NCBI RefSeq assembly: GCF_002797935.1
Contig: NZ_PGER01000001.1
Span: 3,782,001 to 3,846,000, forward strand
Reading direction: 5' to 3'
Origin: Flavobacterium sp. 1
GTDB lineage: Bacteria; Bacteroidota; Bacteroidia; Flavobacteriales; Flavobacteriaceae
Length of the DNA: 64,000 nt
The position numbers and the translations under genes were made by a program. A model generated the notes under the pieces. It was given only the letters and a program-made list of their open reading frames with translations. It did no database searches and was not told where the DNA came from. The first letter of the stretch is position 1; each line of letters begins with the position of its first letter. Of this stretch, positions 45,140 to 57,152 are shown piece by piece.

Positions 45140-45954
45140 GTTAGCGGTAATTTAACCACAAAATTGGAAATAACAAATAAATCATGGGAGTTTGTAAACT
45201 ATGTGGTGCTGAAAATAAATTGGTAAAATCTCACATTATACCAAAATTTATGTTCAAGAAAATGAAAGATGATGACAATGTATTTTATGAAGTTATATAT
45301 AATTTAGATACAAGTAAATTAAAGTCTAAAAAAACACAAATAGAAGATTACGATAAAAACATATTATGTGAAACTTGTGATAACAAAATTTTAGGAGGCA
45401 TTTATGAATCCTATGCTCAAAAAGCAATTTATGGAGGCGAACTACCCAAAGAGGTTTCTCCGAAGTGTAAAAATTACCAAAACCCTAATGATGGGGCTGA
45501 ATATAGTATTTGTAAAAATTTTGATTATCAAAAATTAAAAAAATTTTATTTATCAATTTTATGGAGAGCAAGTATAACCGACAGACCTTTCTTTAGCCAT
45601 GTTAATTTAGGTCAAAAACATGAAGAGAAAATTAGGAACATATTGCTAAACAATGAAAAAGTTTCAAAAGATGAATATCCAATTGTTATAACTTCATTTA
45701 TGAGAACTAACAATACTCTAGAGAACTTAATAGCAGAGCCAAGAAGAATAAAAACAAAATCAGGATTAAACGGATATATTTTTCTTATGGATAGTTTACA
45801 ATTGATCATTTATGTAAATTCATCAGAACATAAAATTTCTGATGTGATACAACGACTTTCAATGAAAGAGGATGAAATGATTACAATGCATCTTCCAAAT
45901 GGAAAAGAAATTGAATTTTTAAAAACAATGCTTAATAAATAAACTACCGCTAAC
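45140..45954. mobile_element. Possible single-gene cassette bounded by 10-bp inverted repeats
   Basis: GTTAGCGGTA (45140-45149) and TACCGCTAAC (45945-45954) are exact inverted copies that closely flank the 45184-45942 gene. The left copy begins 4 bases after the deacetylase stop; a second copy of the deacetylase tail follows the right one. GTTAGCG...CGCTAAC borders recall integron cassette core sites, but no integrase and no full attC site is visible. Mobility is inference. Confidence 0.4.
45184..45942 (+). CDS. Zinc-finger protein with HNH-like arrangement, function unknown
   Basis: 252 residues. The N-terminus has CKLCGAENKLVKSHIIPKFMF (Cys4, Cys7, His17) and ILCETCDNKI (Cys62, Cys65), a zinc ribbon or treble-clef of the type seen before HNH-like domains; SHIIPK is common in such proteins. 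The rest is lysine-rich, alpha/beta in character, and not recognised. No signal peptide. The gene is very AT-rich, more so than its neighbours, and closely framed by 10-bp inverted repeats, which suggests horizontal acquisition. A nuclease or defence role is possible but not shown. Confidence 0.7.
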   Translation: MGVCKLCGAENKLVKSHIIPKFMFKKMKDDDNVFYEVIYNLDTSKLKSKKTQIEDYDKNILCETCDNKILGGIYESYAQKAIYGGELPKEVSPKCKNYQNPNDGAEYSICKNFDYQKLKKFYLSILWRASITDRPFFSHVNLGQKHEEKIRNILLNNEKVSKDEYPIVITSFMRTNNTLENLIAEPRRIKTKSGLNGYIFLMDSLQLIIYVNSSEHKISDVIQRLSMKEDEMITMHLPNGKEIEFLKTMLNK

Positions 45955-46003
45955 ATAGATGCTACAACGGATTTGGGCAATTGCCATAAAAAAGTTGTTT
46001 TTA

Positions 46004-46051
46004 CATTTGACAGATTTAAACAAATACATTCAAAAACAACTGTCGTCTTAC
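46004..46051 (+). pseudogene. Remnant of a polysaccharide deacetylase C-terminus
   Basis: Read in frame this gives ...LTDLNKYIQKQLSSYNP, matching the deacetylase end MVDLGRYIQKQQSY with one codon inserted. At DNA level ATTCAAAAACA is shared and third positions differ, so it is a diverged homologue and not a fresh duplication. It has no start or upstream domain. Confidence 0.55.
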
Positions 46052-46080
46052 AATCCCCACAAAACCATTTTTCTCCAAAA

Positions 46081-46120
46081 AAAAAGTGTGAAACTAAACG
46101 AATTTAGCTTCACACTTTTT
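46081..46120. terminator. Bidirectional terminator
   Basis: AAAAAGTGTGAA pairs with TTCACACTTTTT, with inner CTAAA/TTTAG around CGAA. A-run on the left and T-run on the right serve the plus-strand cassette gene and the minus-strand symporter operon that converge here. Confidence 0.88.
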
Positions 46121-46144
46121 ATATAACTAACTTATATTATTATT

Positions 46145-47830
46145 TTACCAAAACTTAGCGTACAGAGCAAAAATAACCAATAATGTGATTACGATCATTA
46201 CTGTAGTTTGTGGTTTCAATTTGAACATTTCAGTATCCAATTCGAATGCTTTTGGATTCACTTTTGGTCCAGCCATACTGATAGCAATCATTAAAAGCAT
46301 TGTAAAAGCAAATGATAATCCCATACAAATGTGGAATGGAATTTCGAAAGCTCCTTTTCCGTTATTGTAAGCAGTATATAATAATGTTTCATTTCCGAAT
46401 AATGCAGGTGCAAATTCATTGAATAAAACAGATAATAAGAAACCTGCAATTACACCAACAATAGCTGCTGTACCAGTTGTTCTTTTCCAGAACATACCAA
46501 GGAAGAACATTGCGAAAACCCCTGGACTAATAAATCCAGTATATTTTTGGATATAAGTAAATCCACCTACACCGCCAATTCCTAACAAGTCATTCCAAGT
46601 AAATAAAACAGCCAAAAGCATTGCAGCAAAAACGGCATATCTTCCGATGTTTACTTGATGATTATCTGAAGCATCTTTTTGAATGTATTTTTTATGTACG
46701 TCTAATGTATAGATAGTAGAGATACTGTTTACTTTACCAGCCAAAGAAGCCACAATCGCCGCAGTCAAAGCCGCAACAGACAATCCTTTTAAACCTGTAG
46801 GAAGGAACGTTAACATTGCTGAGTAAGCTCCGTCTTTTCCGCCAACTAATTGTGGTAAATGTCCATTTTGGTATAATACATAAGCAGCAATACCAGGTAA
46901 CATTACGATAAGCGGCATTAATAATTTCAAGAATCCAGCGAATAAAATCCCTGTACGTGCAGTTTGCAGATCAGCTCCCAAAGCTCTTTGAGTGATGTAT
47001 TGATTACAGCCCCAATAGTTAAGGTTGATAATCCAGATACCAGCCAAATAAGACATTAATCCAGGAAAAGTAAGGTATTTGTCAATCTCTAATTGAGAAG
47101 ATGTCGCTGAAGGTTTTGGTATAATCATTTTGAAATGCTCAGGCGCTTTTTCCATTAAAACTTGGAAACCAGCAATGGCATCGTGTCCAAAACCAAAATA
47201 TTGTCCAACTGTTGTCAAAGCAATGTAAGAAGTAACCAAACCTCCAATAATCAAAACGGCAACCTGAATTACATCGGTATAAGCAACAACTTTCATACCT
47301 CCCAAAGAGATAATTAAAGCAAAAACTGCTAATCCTATCATAATAACATGCAGGTATTCACCTCCAGCTAATCCGTTAATAGCAACAGCTCCTAAATAAA
47401 GAATAGAAGTCAAGTTCACAAAAACATATAAAAACAGCCAAAAAACAGCCATAATCAAAGCCGTTGATTCGTTATATCTTGTTTTCAAAAATTGAGGCAT
47501 CGTATAAATCTTGTTTTTCAAATAAACAGGAATAAACCAAACTGCCACAATAATCAATGCAATAGCGGCAAGCCACTCATAAGCAGCAACTGCTATTCCT
47601 AAAAAGAATCCTTCCCCGCTCATTCCGATAAATTGTTCCGCTGAAATGTTTGAAGCAATTAATGAAGCTCCAATTGCCCACCACGTCAAAGTTCCTTCTG
47701 CAAGGAAATAAGCTTTGGCGTCGTGTTCATTTCTTTCACGCTTGCGATAAATAGTGTATCCGTAGACGGATACCGCTATAAAATAAATAATAAATACTGC
47801 GTAATCTGCAAAAGCTAAGTTATTGCTCAT
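46145..47830 (-). CDS. Sodium/solute symporter (SSS family), probably for galactose or a related sugar
   Basis: 561 residues with about 14 hydrophobic helices. Family patterns include GASLIASNISAEQFIGMSGEGF, TRYNESTALIMAVFW and LTAAIVASLAGKVNSISTIYTLDVHKKY, close in style to the Vibrio sodium/galactose transporter. Placed at the end of the galactose cluster after galE, it should carry the free sugar across the inner membrane with sodium. It has its own consensus promoter in the 289-base spacer to galE. Confidence 0.9.
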   Translation of the reverse strand: MSNNLAFADYAVFIIYFIAVSVYGYTIYRKRERNEHDAKAYFLAEGTLTWWAIGASLIASNISAEQFIGMSGEGFFLGIAVAAYEWLAAIALIIVAVWFIPVYLKNKIYTMPQFLKTRYNESTALIMAVFWLFLYVFVNLTSILYLGAVAINGLAGGEYLHVIMIGLAVFALIISLGGMKVVAYTDVIQVAVLIIGGLVTSYIALTTVGQYFGFGHDAIAGFQVLMEKAPEHFKMIIPKPSATSSQLEIDKYLTFPGLMSYLAGIWIINLNYWGCNQYITQRALGADLQTARTGILFAGFLKLLMPLIVMLPGIAAYVLYQNGHLPQLVGGKDGAYSAMLTFLPTGLKGLSVAALTAAIVASLAGKVNSISTIYTLDVHKKYIQKDASDNHQVNIGRYAVFAAMLLAVLFTWNDLLGIGGVGGFTYIQKYTGFISPGVFAMFFLGMFWKRTTGTAAIVGVIAGFLLSVLFNEFAPALFGNETLLYTAYNNGKGAFEIPFHICMGLSFAFTMLLMIAISMAGPKVNPKAFELDTEMFKLKPQTTVMIVITLLVIFALYAKFW

Positions 47831-48019
47831 TAGTAAATAATTTTTTAAAAGTTAATATAAGGTTATTTGTTTTTCTTTTTAATAATTTGTAATCTAATTC
47901 CATTTTGGGGTGCCAAGATAGCACATCTTTTCAATAAAATAGAGCAATTTCTCACTCAAATTAAACATAAAATAAAAAATATGTTTTAATTCTATTGTTT
48001 TATTATGAATTATTGAAGC

Positions 48020-48049
48020 CAAATGTAAAATAAAAAAATTTATTAGCAA
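48020..48049 (-). promoter_or_regulatory. Promoter of the symporter gene
   Basis: On the minus strand: TTG (48047-48049), 19 bases, TACATTTG (48020-48027), a full consensus match. It predicts a start near 48015 and a 5' leader of about 185 nt, in which an imperfect AT-rich palindrome at 47962-47991 is visible. Confidence 0.6.
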
Positions 48050-48119
48050 TGCTTATAAATGTATTTTTTACATTTATTTTGTTTTTTTAATAGTAATCAT
48101 GATATGATTAGCTTTTTAA

Positions 48120-49163
48120 CTACAAATTTTCAGGCTTAAATTCAGGGCTTGTTCTAATCTTTTGTTCCCATTTCCAAGCACTTGCCATAGCTTCTTCCAG
48201 AGTCGAGACGGTTTTCCATCCCAAAACAGTATTAGCTTTATCAGTATTTGCGTATGCCTCAGTTACGTCACCTTCTCTTCTTTCTACTATTTTATAAGGC
48301 AATTTTGTTCCGCTTACTTTCTCAAAAGCCGCAATTACTTCCAAAACTGAGCTTCCTGTTCCTGTCCCAAGATTAAAAATCTCTAATGGTTCTGCATTTT
48401 TTTTGTTCAATAACCGCTGCAGTGCAATTACGTGTGCTTTGGCCAGATCGACTACATGAATATAATCACGTACACAAGTTCCGTCCACAGTTGGGTAATC
48501 ATTCCCATAAACAGATAGTTCAGCACGCAATCCCATTCCGGCTTGTGTAATAAATGGAACTAAATTTTGCGGTACTCCAATAGGCAATTCTCCGATTTCG
48601 GCAGAAGGATGTGCTCCAATAGGATTAAAATAACGAAGCAGAATAGCATTGATTTTACTCACCTTCACCACATCTTGAATAATCTCTTCCCCTATTTGTT
48701 TGGTATTCCCATAAGGAGACAAAGCAGGCTGAATAGGAGTTGTCTCAGCAATAGGCATCACTTCGGCCTGACCGTAAACCGTACAAGACGAACTGAAAAT
48801 AAAGTGAGCTTCTTTCTTTTTCTCTAATTCCTGCAAAATATAAACCAAAGCACCTAGGTTATTTTCATAATACAGTAAAGGATTTTTTACGCTTTCGCCA
48901 ACTGCTTTCGAAGCTGCAAAATGAATTACTCCAGCCACATCATCATGCTCTTCAAAGAAACGATGCACTTCTTTTTTTTCTCTTAAATCAATTCCGGAAA
49001 AAATTGGTTTTTTCCCTGTAATTCGTTCAATACCATCCAAAACTTCGATAGAAGAATTAGAGAGATTATCGATTACTACTACCTCAAAACCTTGGTTTTG
49101 CAATTCAACAACAGTATGAGATCCTATAAAACCCAAACCGCCTGTAACGACTATCTTACTCAT
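48120..49163 (-). CDS. galE: UDP-glucose 4-epimerase
   Basis: 347 residues, short-chain dehydrogenase fold: KIVVTGGLGFIGSHTVVELQ (NAD-binding GxxGxxG), SSSCTVYG with the catalytic Ser, and YGNTKQIGEEI giving the YxxxK motif, then LRYFNPIGAHPSAEIGE. It interconverts UDP-galactose and UDP-glucose, closing the Leloir pathway with GalK and GalT upstream. Starts 60 bases after the beta-galactosidase stop. Confidence 0.97.
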   Translation of the reverse strand: MSKIVVTGGLGFIGSHTVVELQNQGFEVVVIDNLSNSSIEVLDGIERITGKKPIFSGIDLREKKEVHRFFEEHDDVAGVIHFAASKAVGESVKNPLLYYENNLGALVYILQELEKKKEAHFIFSSSCTVYGQAEVMPIAETTPIQPALSPYGNTKQIGEEIIQDVVKVSKINAILLRYFNPIGAHPSAEIGELPIGVPQNLVPFITQAGMGLRAELSVYGNDYPTVDGTCVRDYIHVVDLAKAHVIALQRLLNKKNAEPLEIFNLGTGTGSSVLEVIAAFEKVSGTKLPYKIVERREGDVTEAYANTDKANTVLGWKTVSTLEEAMASAWKWEQKIRTSPEFKPENL

Positions 49164-49223
49164 TTTATTTGTTTTTTACTTTTTTAAATTCTTTTGTAAA
49201 TTCCAATCAGCTCAAAGATTTAT

Positions 49224-52343
<3,120 letters not shown>

Positions 52344-53393
52344 CTATTTATTTTTATAATGTACATCAGAAAGCGCTTTTAATACTGCTGCACTTTTCTC
52401 AGGAGTAATATCTCTTTGTGCTTCACCCATCATTTCGTATCCAACCATAAATTTCTTTACAGAAGCTGAACGCAGCAACGGCGGATAAAAATGCATGTGA
52501 AATTGCCATTCCGGATGTGCTTCTCCATCGGTAGGCGCTTGATGAATTCCAGAAGAATACGGAAAAGAAGTTTCAAAAAGATTATCGTATTTTATCGTTA
52601 ATAGCTTTAAAATTGAGGCATAAGCCGAAACTTCATCTGAAGTGAACTCTGTTATTTTTGTAATATGCCTTTTGCTGATAATCATTGTCTCGAAAGGCCA
52701 AATTGCCCAAAAAGGAACCAAAGCTACGAAATGTTCATTCTCAACTACGATACGTTCTTTAATTTCTAATTCTTCTTTCAGATAATCCAATAAAAGATTG
52801 CTGTTATTTTTTTCAAAATAAGCTTTCAGGCTGTTTTGTGTTTTCTCCACTTGAGTAGGCAGAGAAGACTGCGCCCATATTTGTCCGTGCGGGTGCGGAT
52901 TGCTGCAGCCCATAACACTTCCTTTATTTTCAAAAATCTGAACGTGATTAATGTAATCAACATTTCCTAAGTCAGTGTATTCTTTTTGCCAAGTCCTAAT
53001 AATAGTTTCAATTCCCGAAAGATCCATTTCGGGTAAAGTCAAATCGTGTCTTGGCGAAAAACAAACTACTCTGGCGATGCCGCGTTCTGGCTTTGCCTTA
53101 AAAAAAGTAGGTTTAGAATCTTCTTCAAACAAGATAGGCTCTTGCTTTACAGCCGCAAAGTCATTCTCAAAAACAAAACTCGATTCATATTTTGGATTCG
53201 TTTCCCCATTGGCACGAACATTTCCAGGACATAAATAACAGGTAGCATCGTATTCCGGAAGCTGATCTGTATGAATTTTTTCGTTCTGTCCCTGCCAGGG
53301 TCTTTTCGCTCTGTGCGGAGACACTAAAACCCATTCGTTAATTAATGGATTGAAACGTCTGTGCGGATCTTCGTTTATATCAAAATTTTTCAT
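52344..53393 (-). CDS. galT: Galactose-1-phosphate uridylyltransferase
   Basis: About 349 residues. NEWVLVSPHRAKRPWQGQ at the N-terminus, zinc-binding CYLCPGN, and the active site NPHPHGQIWA with the nucleotidylated histidine, then the C-terminal half of the HIT-like fold (EWQFHMHFYPPLLRS). Exchanges UMP between UDP-glucose and galactose 1-phosphate. The ATG at 53393 gives the usual N-terminus and abuts galK; an ATG 12 bases upstream inside galK is possible. Confidence 0.96.
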   Translation of the reverse strand: MKNFDINEDPHRRFNPLINEWVLVSPHRAKRPWQGQNEKIHTDQLPEYDATCYLCPGNVRANGETNPKYESSFVFENDFAAVKQEPILFEEDSKPTFFKAKPERGIARVVCFSPRHDLTLPEMDLSGIETIIRTWQKEYTDLGNVDYINHVQIFENKGSVMGCSNPHPHGQIWAQSSLPTQVEKTQNSLKAYFEKNNSNLLLDYLKEELEIKERIVVENEHFVALVPFWAIWPFETMIISKRHITKITEFTSDEVSAYASILKLLTIKYDNLFETSFPYSSGIHQAPTDGEAHPEWQFHMHFYPPLLRSASVKKFMVGYEMMGEAQRDITPEKSAAVLKALSDVHYKNK

Positions 53394-53394
53394 C

Positions 53395-54564
53395 TTAGTT
53401 TGCATTATATAATGATGTACCGTTACCGATTTTTACATCATAAATTTTTAATTCTATATCAAAAGCTTCTTTATACAACTTAGTCAGTTTTTGCTTGATA
53501 GCATCTTCTTCTCCTTTTTTAATCAAATTGATGGTACAGCCACCAAAACCGCCTCCCATTAATCGGGAACCAATTACGGCTTTCTCTTTTTTCAGAGTAT
53601 CCACAATAAAATCCAGCTCATCACAGCTCACTAAATACTCCTTAGACAAACCTTCGTGAGTTTCGAAAAGCAATTTACCCAATTCCTCGATGTTTCCATT
53701 ATCCAAAGCTTCGCAGGCAAGTGCTACGCGCTTAATTTCTTTAACAACAAAATGAGATCTGACAAACACATTAGGCGGCATTTTATCTTTCAGACGAAGA
53801 ACATGGCTCTCGTCACAATCTCTAAAACTGGTGATTTCCGGAAAATTACTTTTGATGATGGAAATTCCCTCTTCACATTCTTCACGTCTTGTATTATAAG
53901 CAGATGTAAACAAAGAATGCTTCACATTGCTGTCGAATAAAATTAGCGAATAATCATTGAAATCGGCATTGTGGTATTCGTATTCTAAAGTTTTACAGTC
54001 AATTTTAATCACTTTATTTTCCAAGCCCATCACACTCGAAAACTGATCCATAATACCGCAGTTGATTCCAACCCAGTGCTCGGCTTTTTGACCCATTAAT
54101 GCGATATCTACTTTTGGAATTGATAAATCAAAAAGTTCTTTGATTCCAAAAATTGTCCCGCACTCTAAAGCTGCCGAAGAAGATAATCCCGATCCAACAG
54201 GAATATTGCTGCTAAACACACAATTAAAACCGTCGAAAGAAAATCCTTTATCCTGCAATTGCTTGATTACACCCAAAATATAATTTGTCCAAACGACTTT
54301 GCTTAATACAATCTCTTGCGTCAAATCAACTTCAAATTCTTCATTTAAATCGATGGCAACAATTTTGGATTGCTTCGAATTGTTTTTTGCAAAAGCAAAA
54401 CAAATAATCTTGTCGATGGCAGCAGGCAAAACATAGCCGTCATTATAATCGATGTGTTCCCCAATAATGTTAATTCTCCCTGGAGAAAGTACTATTTTTT
54501 CTGGAGCATTACCAAATGTCTCTTGAAAAAAAGTGGTCGTTTTTTTAATTAATAAATCATTCAT
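53395..54564 (-). CDS. galK: Galactokinase
   Basis: 389 residues of the GHMP kinase family. Signature PGRINIIGEHIDYNDGYVLPAAID, ATP-binding PVGSGLSSSAALECG and the C-terminal motif GSRLMGGGFGGCTINLI are all present. Phosphorylates galactose at C1. Its stop overlaps the region of the galT start, so the two are coupled; it begins 103 bases after the GH2 gene. Confidence 0.97.
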   Translation of the reverse strand: MNDLLIKKTTTFFQETFGNAPEKIVLSPGRINIIGEHIDYNDGYVLPAAIDKIICFAFAKNNSKQSKIVAIDLNEEFEVDLTQEIVLSKVVWTNYILGVIKQLQDKGFSFDGFNCVFSSNIPVGSGLSSSAALECGTIFGIKELFDLSIPKVDIALMGQKAEHWVGINCGIMDQFSSVMGLENKVIKIDCKTLEYEYHNADFNDYSLILFDSNVKHSLFTSAYNTRREECEEGISIIKSNFPEITSFRDCDESHVLRLKDKMPPNVFVRSHFVVKEIKRVALACEALDNGNIEELGKLLFETHEGLSKEYLVSCDELDFIVDTLKKEKAVIGSRLMGGGFGGCTINLIKKGEEDAIKQKLTKLYKEAFDIELKIYDVKIGNGTSLYNAN

Positions 54565-54611
54565 TTTCTTTAAATTACTGTTATTTTGAAATTGTTTATC
54601 CTCACCCCCAA

Positions 54612-54632
54612 CCCCTCTCCTTTGGAGAGGGG
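54612..54632. repeat. Short GC-rich hairpin in the GH2-galK spacer
   Basis: CCCCTCTCC and GGAGAGGGG pair around TTT. This CTCTCC-TTT-GGAGAG element, preceded by CTCACCCCCAA, looks like a dispersed intergenic repeat of this phylum; here it lies inside an operon on the minus strand. Confidence 0.55.
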
Positions 54633-54667
54633 AGTACGTGAGCTATTTATAATTCGTTTGGTATTAT

Positions 54668-57094
54668 CTATTTCTCAGATACTAAGGTTAATTTAGCGCT
54701 CTTAAGCCCAGCGCCATTTACTTCGAGTTGTACGTCACCAGCAGTTGTTGTAGATTTTACAAGCACTACCAGCTTTCCGCTAAAAAGTTTCATAGTATCT
54801 TTATGAAATATTTCGAGTGAAGTCGCATCGCCATTGCAGGCAGCCCTGTAAGTACCCGCTCCTGTAACCTTAAACTTTAACTGGTTAGTTGCCGTCGGAC
54901 ATGGAATTCCATTTTTATCAACTACAGATACTGTTACGAAGGATATATCTTCGCCATCGGCAGTGATTGTTTTCCTGTCTGCATCTAAAACAATTTGGTA
55001 AGGCTTGCCGGCAGTACGCACTTCTTCTTGAGCAACAGCTTTACCATTGTCATCAAAAGCCACAACTTTTACCGTTCCCGGCTCATATTTCACATCCATC
55101 CACATCAAGCGGTAGCGGTTCTGAGGTGAGTTTTTGTTTTTTTTCTGCACTCCCATACTTTTGCCATTTATAAAAAGCTCAGCACTGTTGTAGCTTGTAT
55201 ATACAAAAACGGGAGTTGTTTCTCCTTCACGGTCTTCCCAGTTCCAATGCGGCAGGATATGAAGGGTTGGTTTCTCCGTATTCCAACGGCTTCGGTATAA
55301 ATAATAACGGTCTTTAGGTAAACCGGCTAAATCATTAATTCCAAAATAAGAACTGCGAGACGGCCAACTTTCATCATAAGGTGTAGGTTCTCCTAAATAA
55401 TCAAAACCAGTCCAAACAAACTCGCCGATTACCCAAGGCTTATCATCTTGAAGCACAAAATCTTCATCAGGAACATTAGACCAGCTGCACGCTTCCAAAT
55501 CATAAGATGAAGACTGAAAATCAGGATATTGATTGTTTTTTGCTTGAACCACAGGAAATTTATAAATCCCTCTGGAGCTGACAGTTGAAGCTGTTTCTGA
55601 GCCTAAAATAAACCCTTGCGGAAATTTTTTAAATGCCTCATCATATAAATGCACACGATAATTCAACCCTGGAACATCCAGCAGTGCCCCAAAACCAGAT
55701 TCCATAGTTGCTTTTACTTGATCCATACCAACAGTTACCGGACGTGTCGGGTCTTCTCTATGAAATATTTCCTGTAGCCATTTGGCTCTTTTCACACCAG
55801 CTTCTCCCCATTGATCTGGCACTTCATTTCCAGAACTCCACATCACAATAGAAGGATGATTTCTTGTTGCCTGCACTAAATTCACGATGTCTTTTTCGGC
55901 ATAATCCTCAAAAAAACGATGATAGCCATTTTCTACTTTTGGCTTTGCCCATTCATCAAAACTCTCTGCTAGAAACATAAAACCCATTTCATCCGCCAGC
56001 TCAAGCTGCTCAAAAGAGGGCATATTGTGCGAACTGCGTATCGCATTACAGCCGAGATCTTTTAATATCTTCATTTGTCTGCGTAACGCGGCTTTATTTA
56101 CTGCAGCTCCGAGCGGACCAAGATCGTGGTGAAGACAAACTCCTTTAAATTTGGTTATCTTTCCATTAAGACTAAAGCCTTTATTGGCTTCATATTTTAT
56201 TTCACGAATTCCAAAACGTGTTGAAACCTCGTCTTTCAGTTCTTTTCCAACATACAATTGGGAAACCGCTTTATACAAATGCGGCGTTTCGGGACTCCAC
56301 AATTTTGGTTTTTCTACTTTTATATTTTGATCGAACTCCTTTCCGAATTGTGAAGTCGATTCTTCTGAATTTAGTTTCTTTCCTTCAGCATCAAAAATAG
56401 TGGTGACTAAACGGCTATTTTCCCCTGAAGCTTTTGTCTTAATATTAACTTTGGCAACTTCTTCACTTATAAAAGGTGTAGTCACAAACTGTCCCCATTG
56501 ATCTATGCTCTCGTTATTTTTTACAATAACACTTACTTTTCGATATAAACCTGCACCAGGATACCAGCGTGAAGCAAATTCTTTATTGGTTAATTTCACC
56601 GATAATGTGTTCTCTCCTTCTTGTATAAATTGAGAAACATCAAAATAAAAATAACTGTAACCATACGCCCATTCTCCAACTTTTTTTCCGTTTAGATACA
56701 CTTGAGGTTCGCTCATCGCGCCTTCGAAAAGTAAAATTATTTTTTTGCCTTTTGAATCTTTAGGCAATGTGAATTTATTGCGGTACCACGCTGTTCCAAT
56801 ATGGGGTAAAGCCCCTGTTCGTCCTGTTTTTTCGGTAGCAATTTTTTCTCCGTTTTGAACAATGGCGACTTTCTGTATATCTACATTTTTATCAAAAGGC
56901 CCGTAAATTGCCCAGTCATGCGGAACGGTTACGGATTCCCATTTCGAATCATTAAAATTTACTTTATACGCCTCTTCAAAATCGCCTTTTTGAAATTTCC
57001 AATTGGTATCTAACACTTTAACCTCTCGCGTTTGAGACAAAGCCATTTGAGTAAATGCTAAGAATACAACAAGAATACGTATCAATTTCTTCAT
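54668..57094 (-). CDS. GH2 glycoside hydrolase (beta-galactosidase-like)
   Basis: 808 residues with a signal peptide (FLAFTQMALSQ). Jelly roll (WKFQKGDF ... VPHDWAIYGPF), Ig-like domain, barrel with IRSSHNMPSFEQLELADEMGF, MWSSGNEVPDQWG (acid/base Glu424) and ILGSETASTVSSRG (nucleophile Glu500), VWTGFDYLGEPTPYDESWP, then DUF4982-like and Ig-like C-terminal domains. It is a distant paralogue of the GH2 in the xyloglucan array. Next to two GH53 galactanases it should release galactose from galacto-oligosaccharides; other beta-glycosidase activity is possible. Confidence 0.91.
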   Translation of the reverse strand: MKKLIRILVVFLAFTQMALSQTREVKVLDTNWKFQKGDFEEAYKVNFNDSKWESVTVPHDWAIYGPFDKNVDIQKVAIVQNGEKIATEKTGRTGALPHIGTAWYRNKFTLPKDSKGKKIILLFEGAMSEPQVYLNGKKVGEWAYGYSYFYFDVSQFIQEGENTLSVKLTNKEFASRWYPGAGLYRKVSVIVKNNESIDQWGQFVTTPFISEEVAKVNIKTKASGENSRLVTTIFDAEGKKLNSEESTSQFGKEFDQNIKVEKPKLWSPETPHLYKAVSQLYVGKELKDEVSTRFGIREIKYEANKGFSLNGKITKFKGVCLHHDLGPLGAAVNKAALRRQMKILKDLGCNAIRSSHNMPSFEQLELADEMGFMFLAESFDEWAKPKVENGYHRFFEDYAEKDIVNLVQATRNHPSIVMWSSGNEVPDQWGEAGVKRAKWLQEIFHREDPTRPVTVGMDQVKATMESGFGALLDVPGLNYRVHLYDEAFKKFPQGFILGSETASTVSSRGIYKFPVVQAKNNQYPDFQSSSYDLEACSWSNVPDEDFVLQDDKPWVIGEFVWTGFDYLGEPTPYDESWPSRSSYFGINDLAGLPKDRYYLYRSRWNTEKPTLHILPHWNWEDREGETTPVFVYTSYNSAELFINGKSMGVQKKNKNSPQNRYRLMWMDVKYEPGTVKVVAFDDNGKAVAQEEVRTAGKPYQIVLDADRKTITADGEDISFVTVSVVDKNGIPCPTATNQLKFKVTGAGTYRAACNGDATSLEIFHKDTMKLFSGKLVVLVKSTTTAGDVQLEVNGAGLKSAKLTLVSEK

Positions 57095-57152
57095 TCTTTT
57101 ATTGATTTAACTTTATAAAGTTAATGTTTTTTTAATTTTGACATACCGCAAA

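Noticed and set aside
45184..45942. Calling the zinc-finger gene a restriction endonuclease
   Set aside because: No clear HNH catalytic core beyond the Cys/His fingers and no methyltransferase partner nearby.
45140..45954. Calling the framed gene a true integron cassette
   Set aside because: Only 10-bp borders resemble core sites; no integrase and no complete attC with paired inner sites was found.
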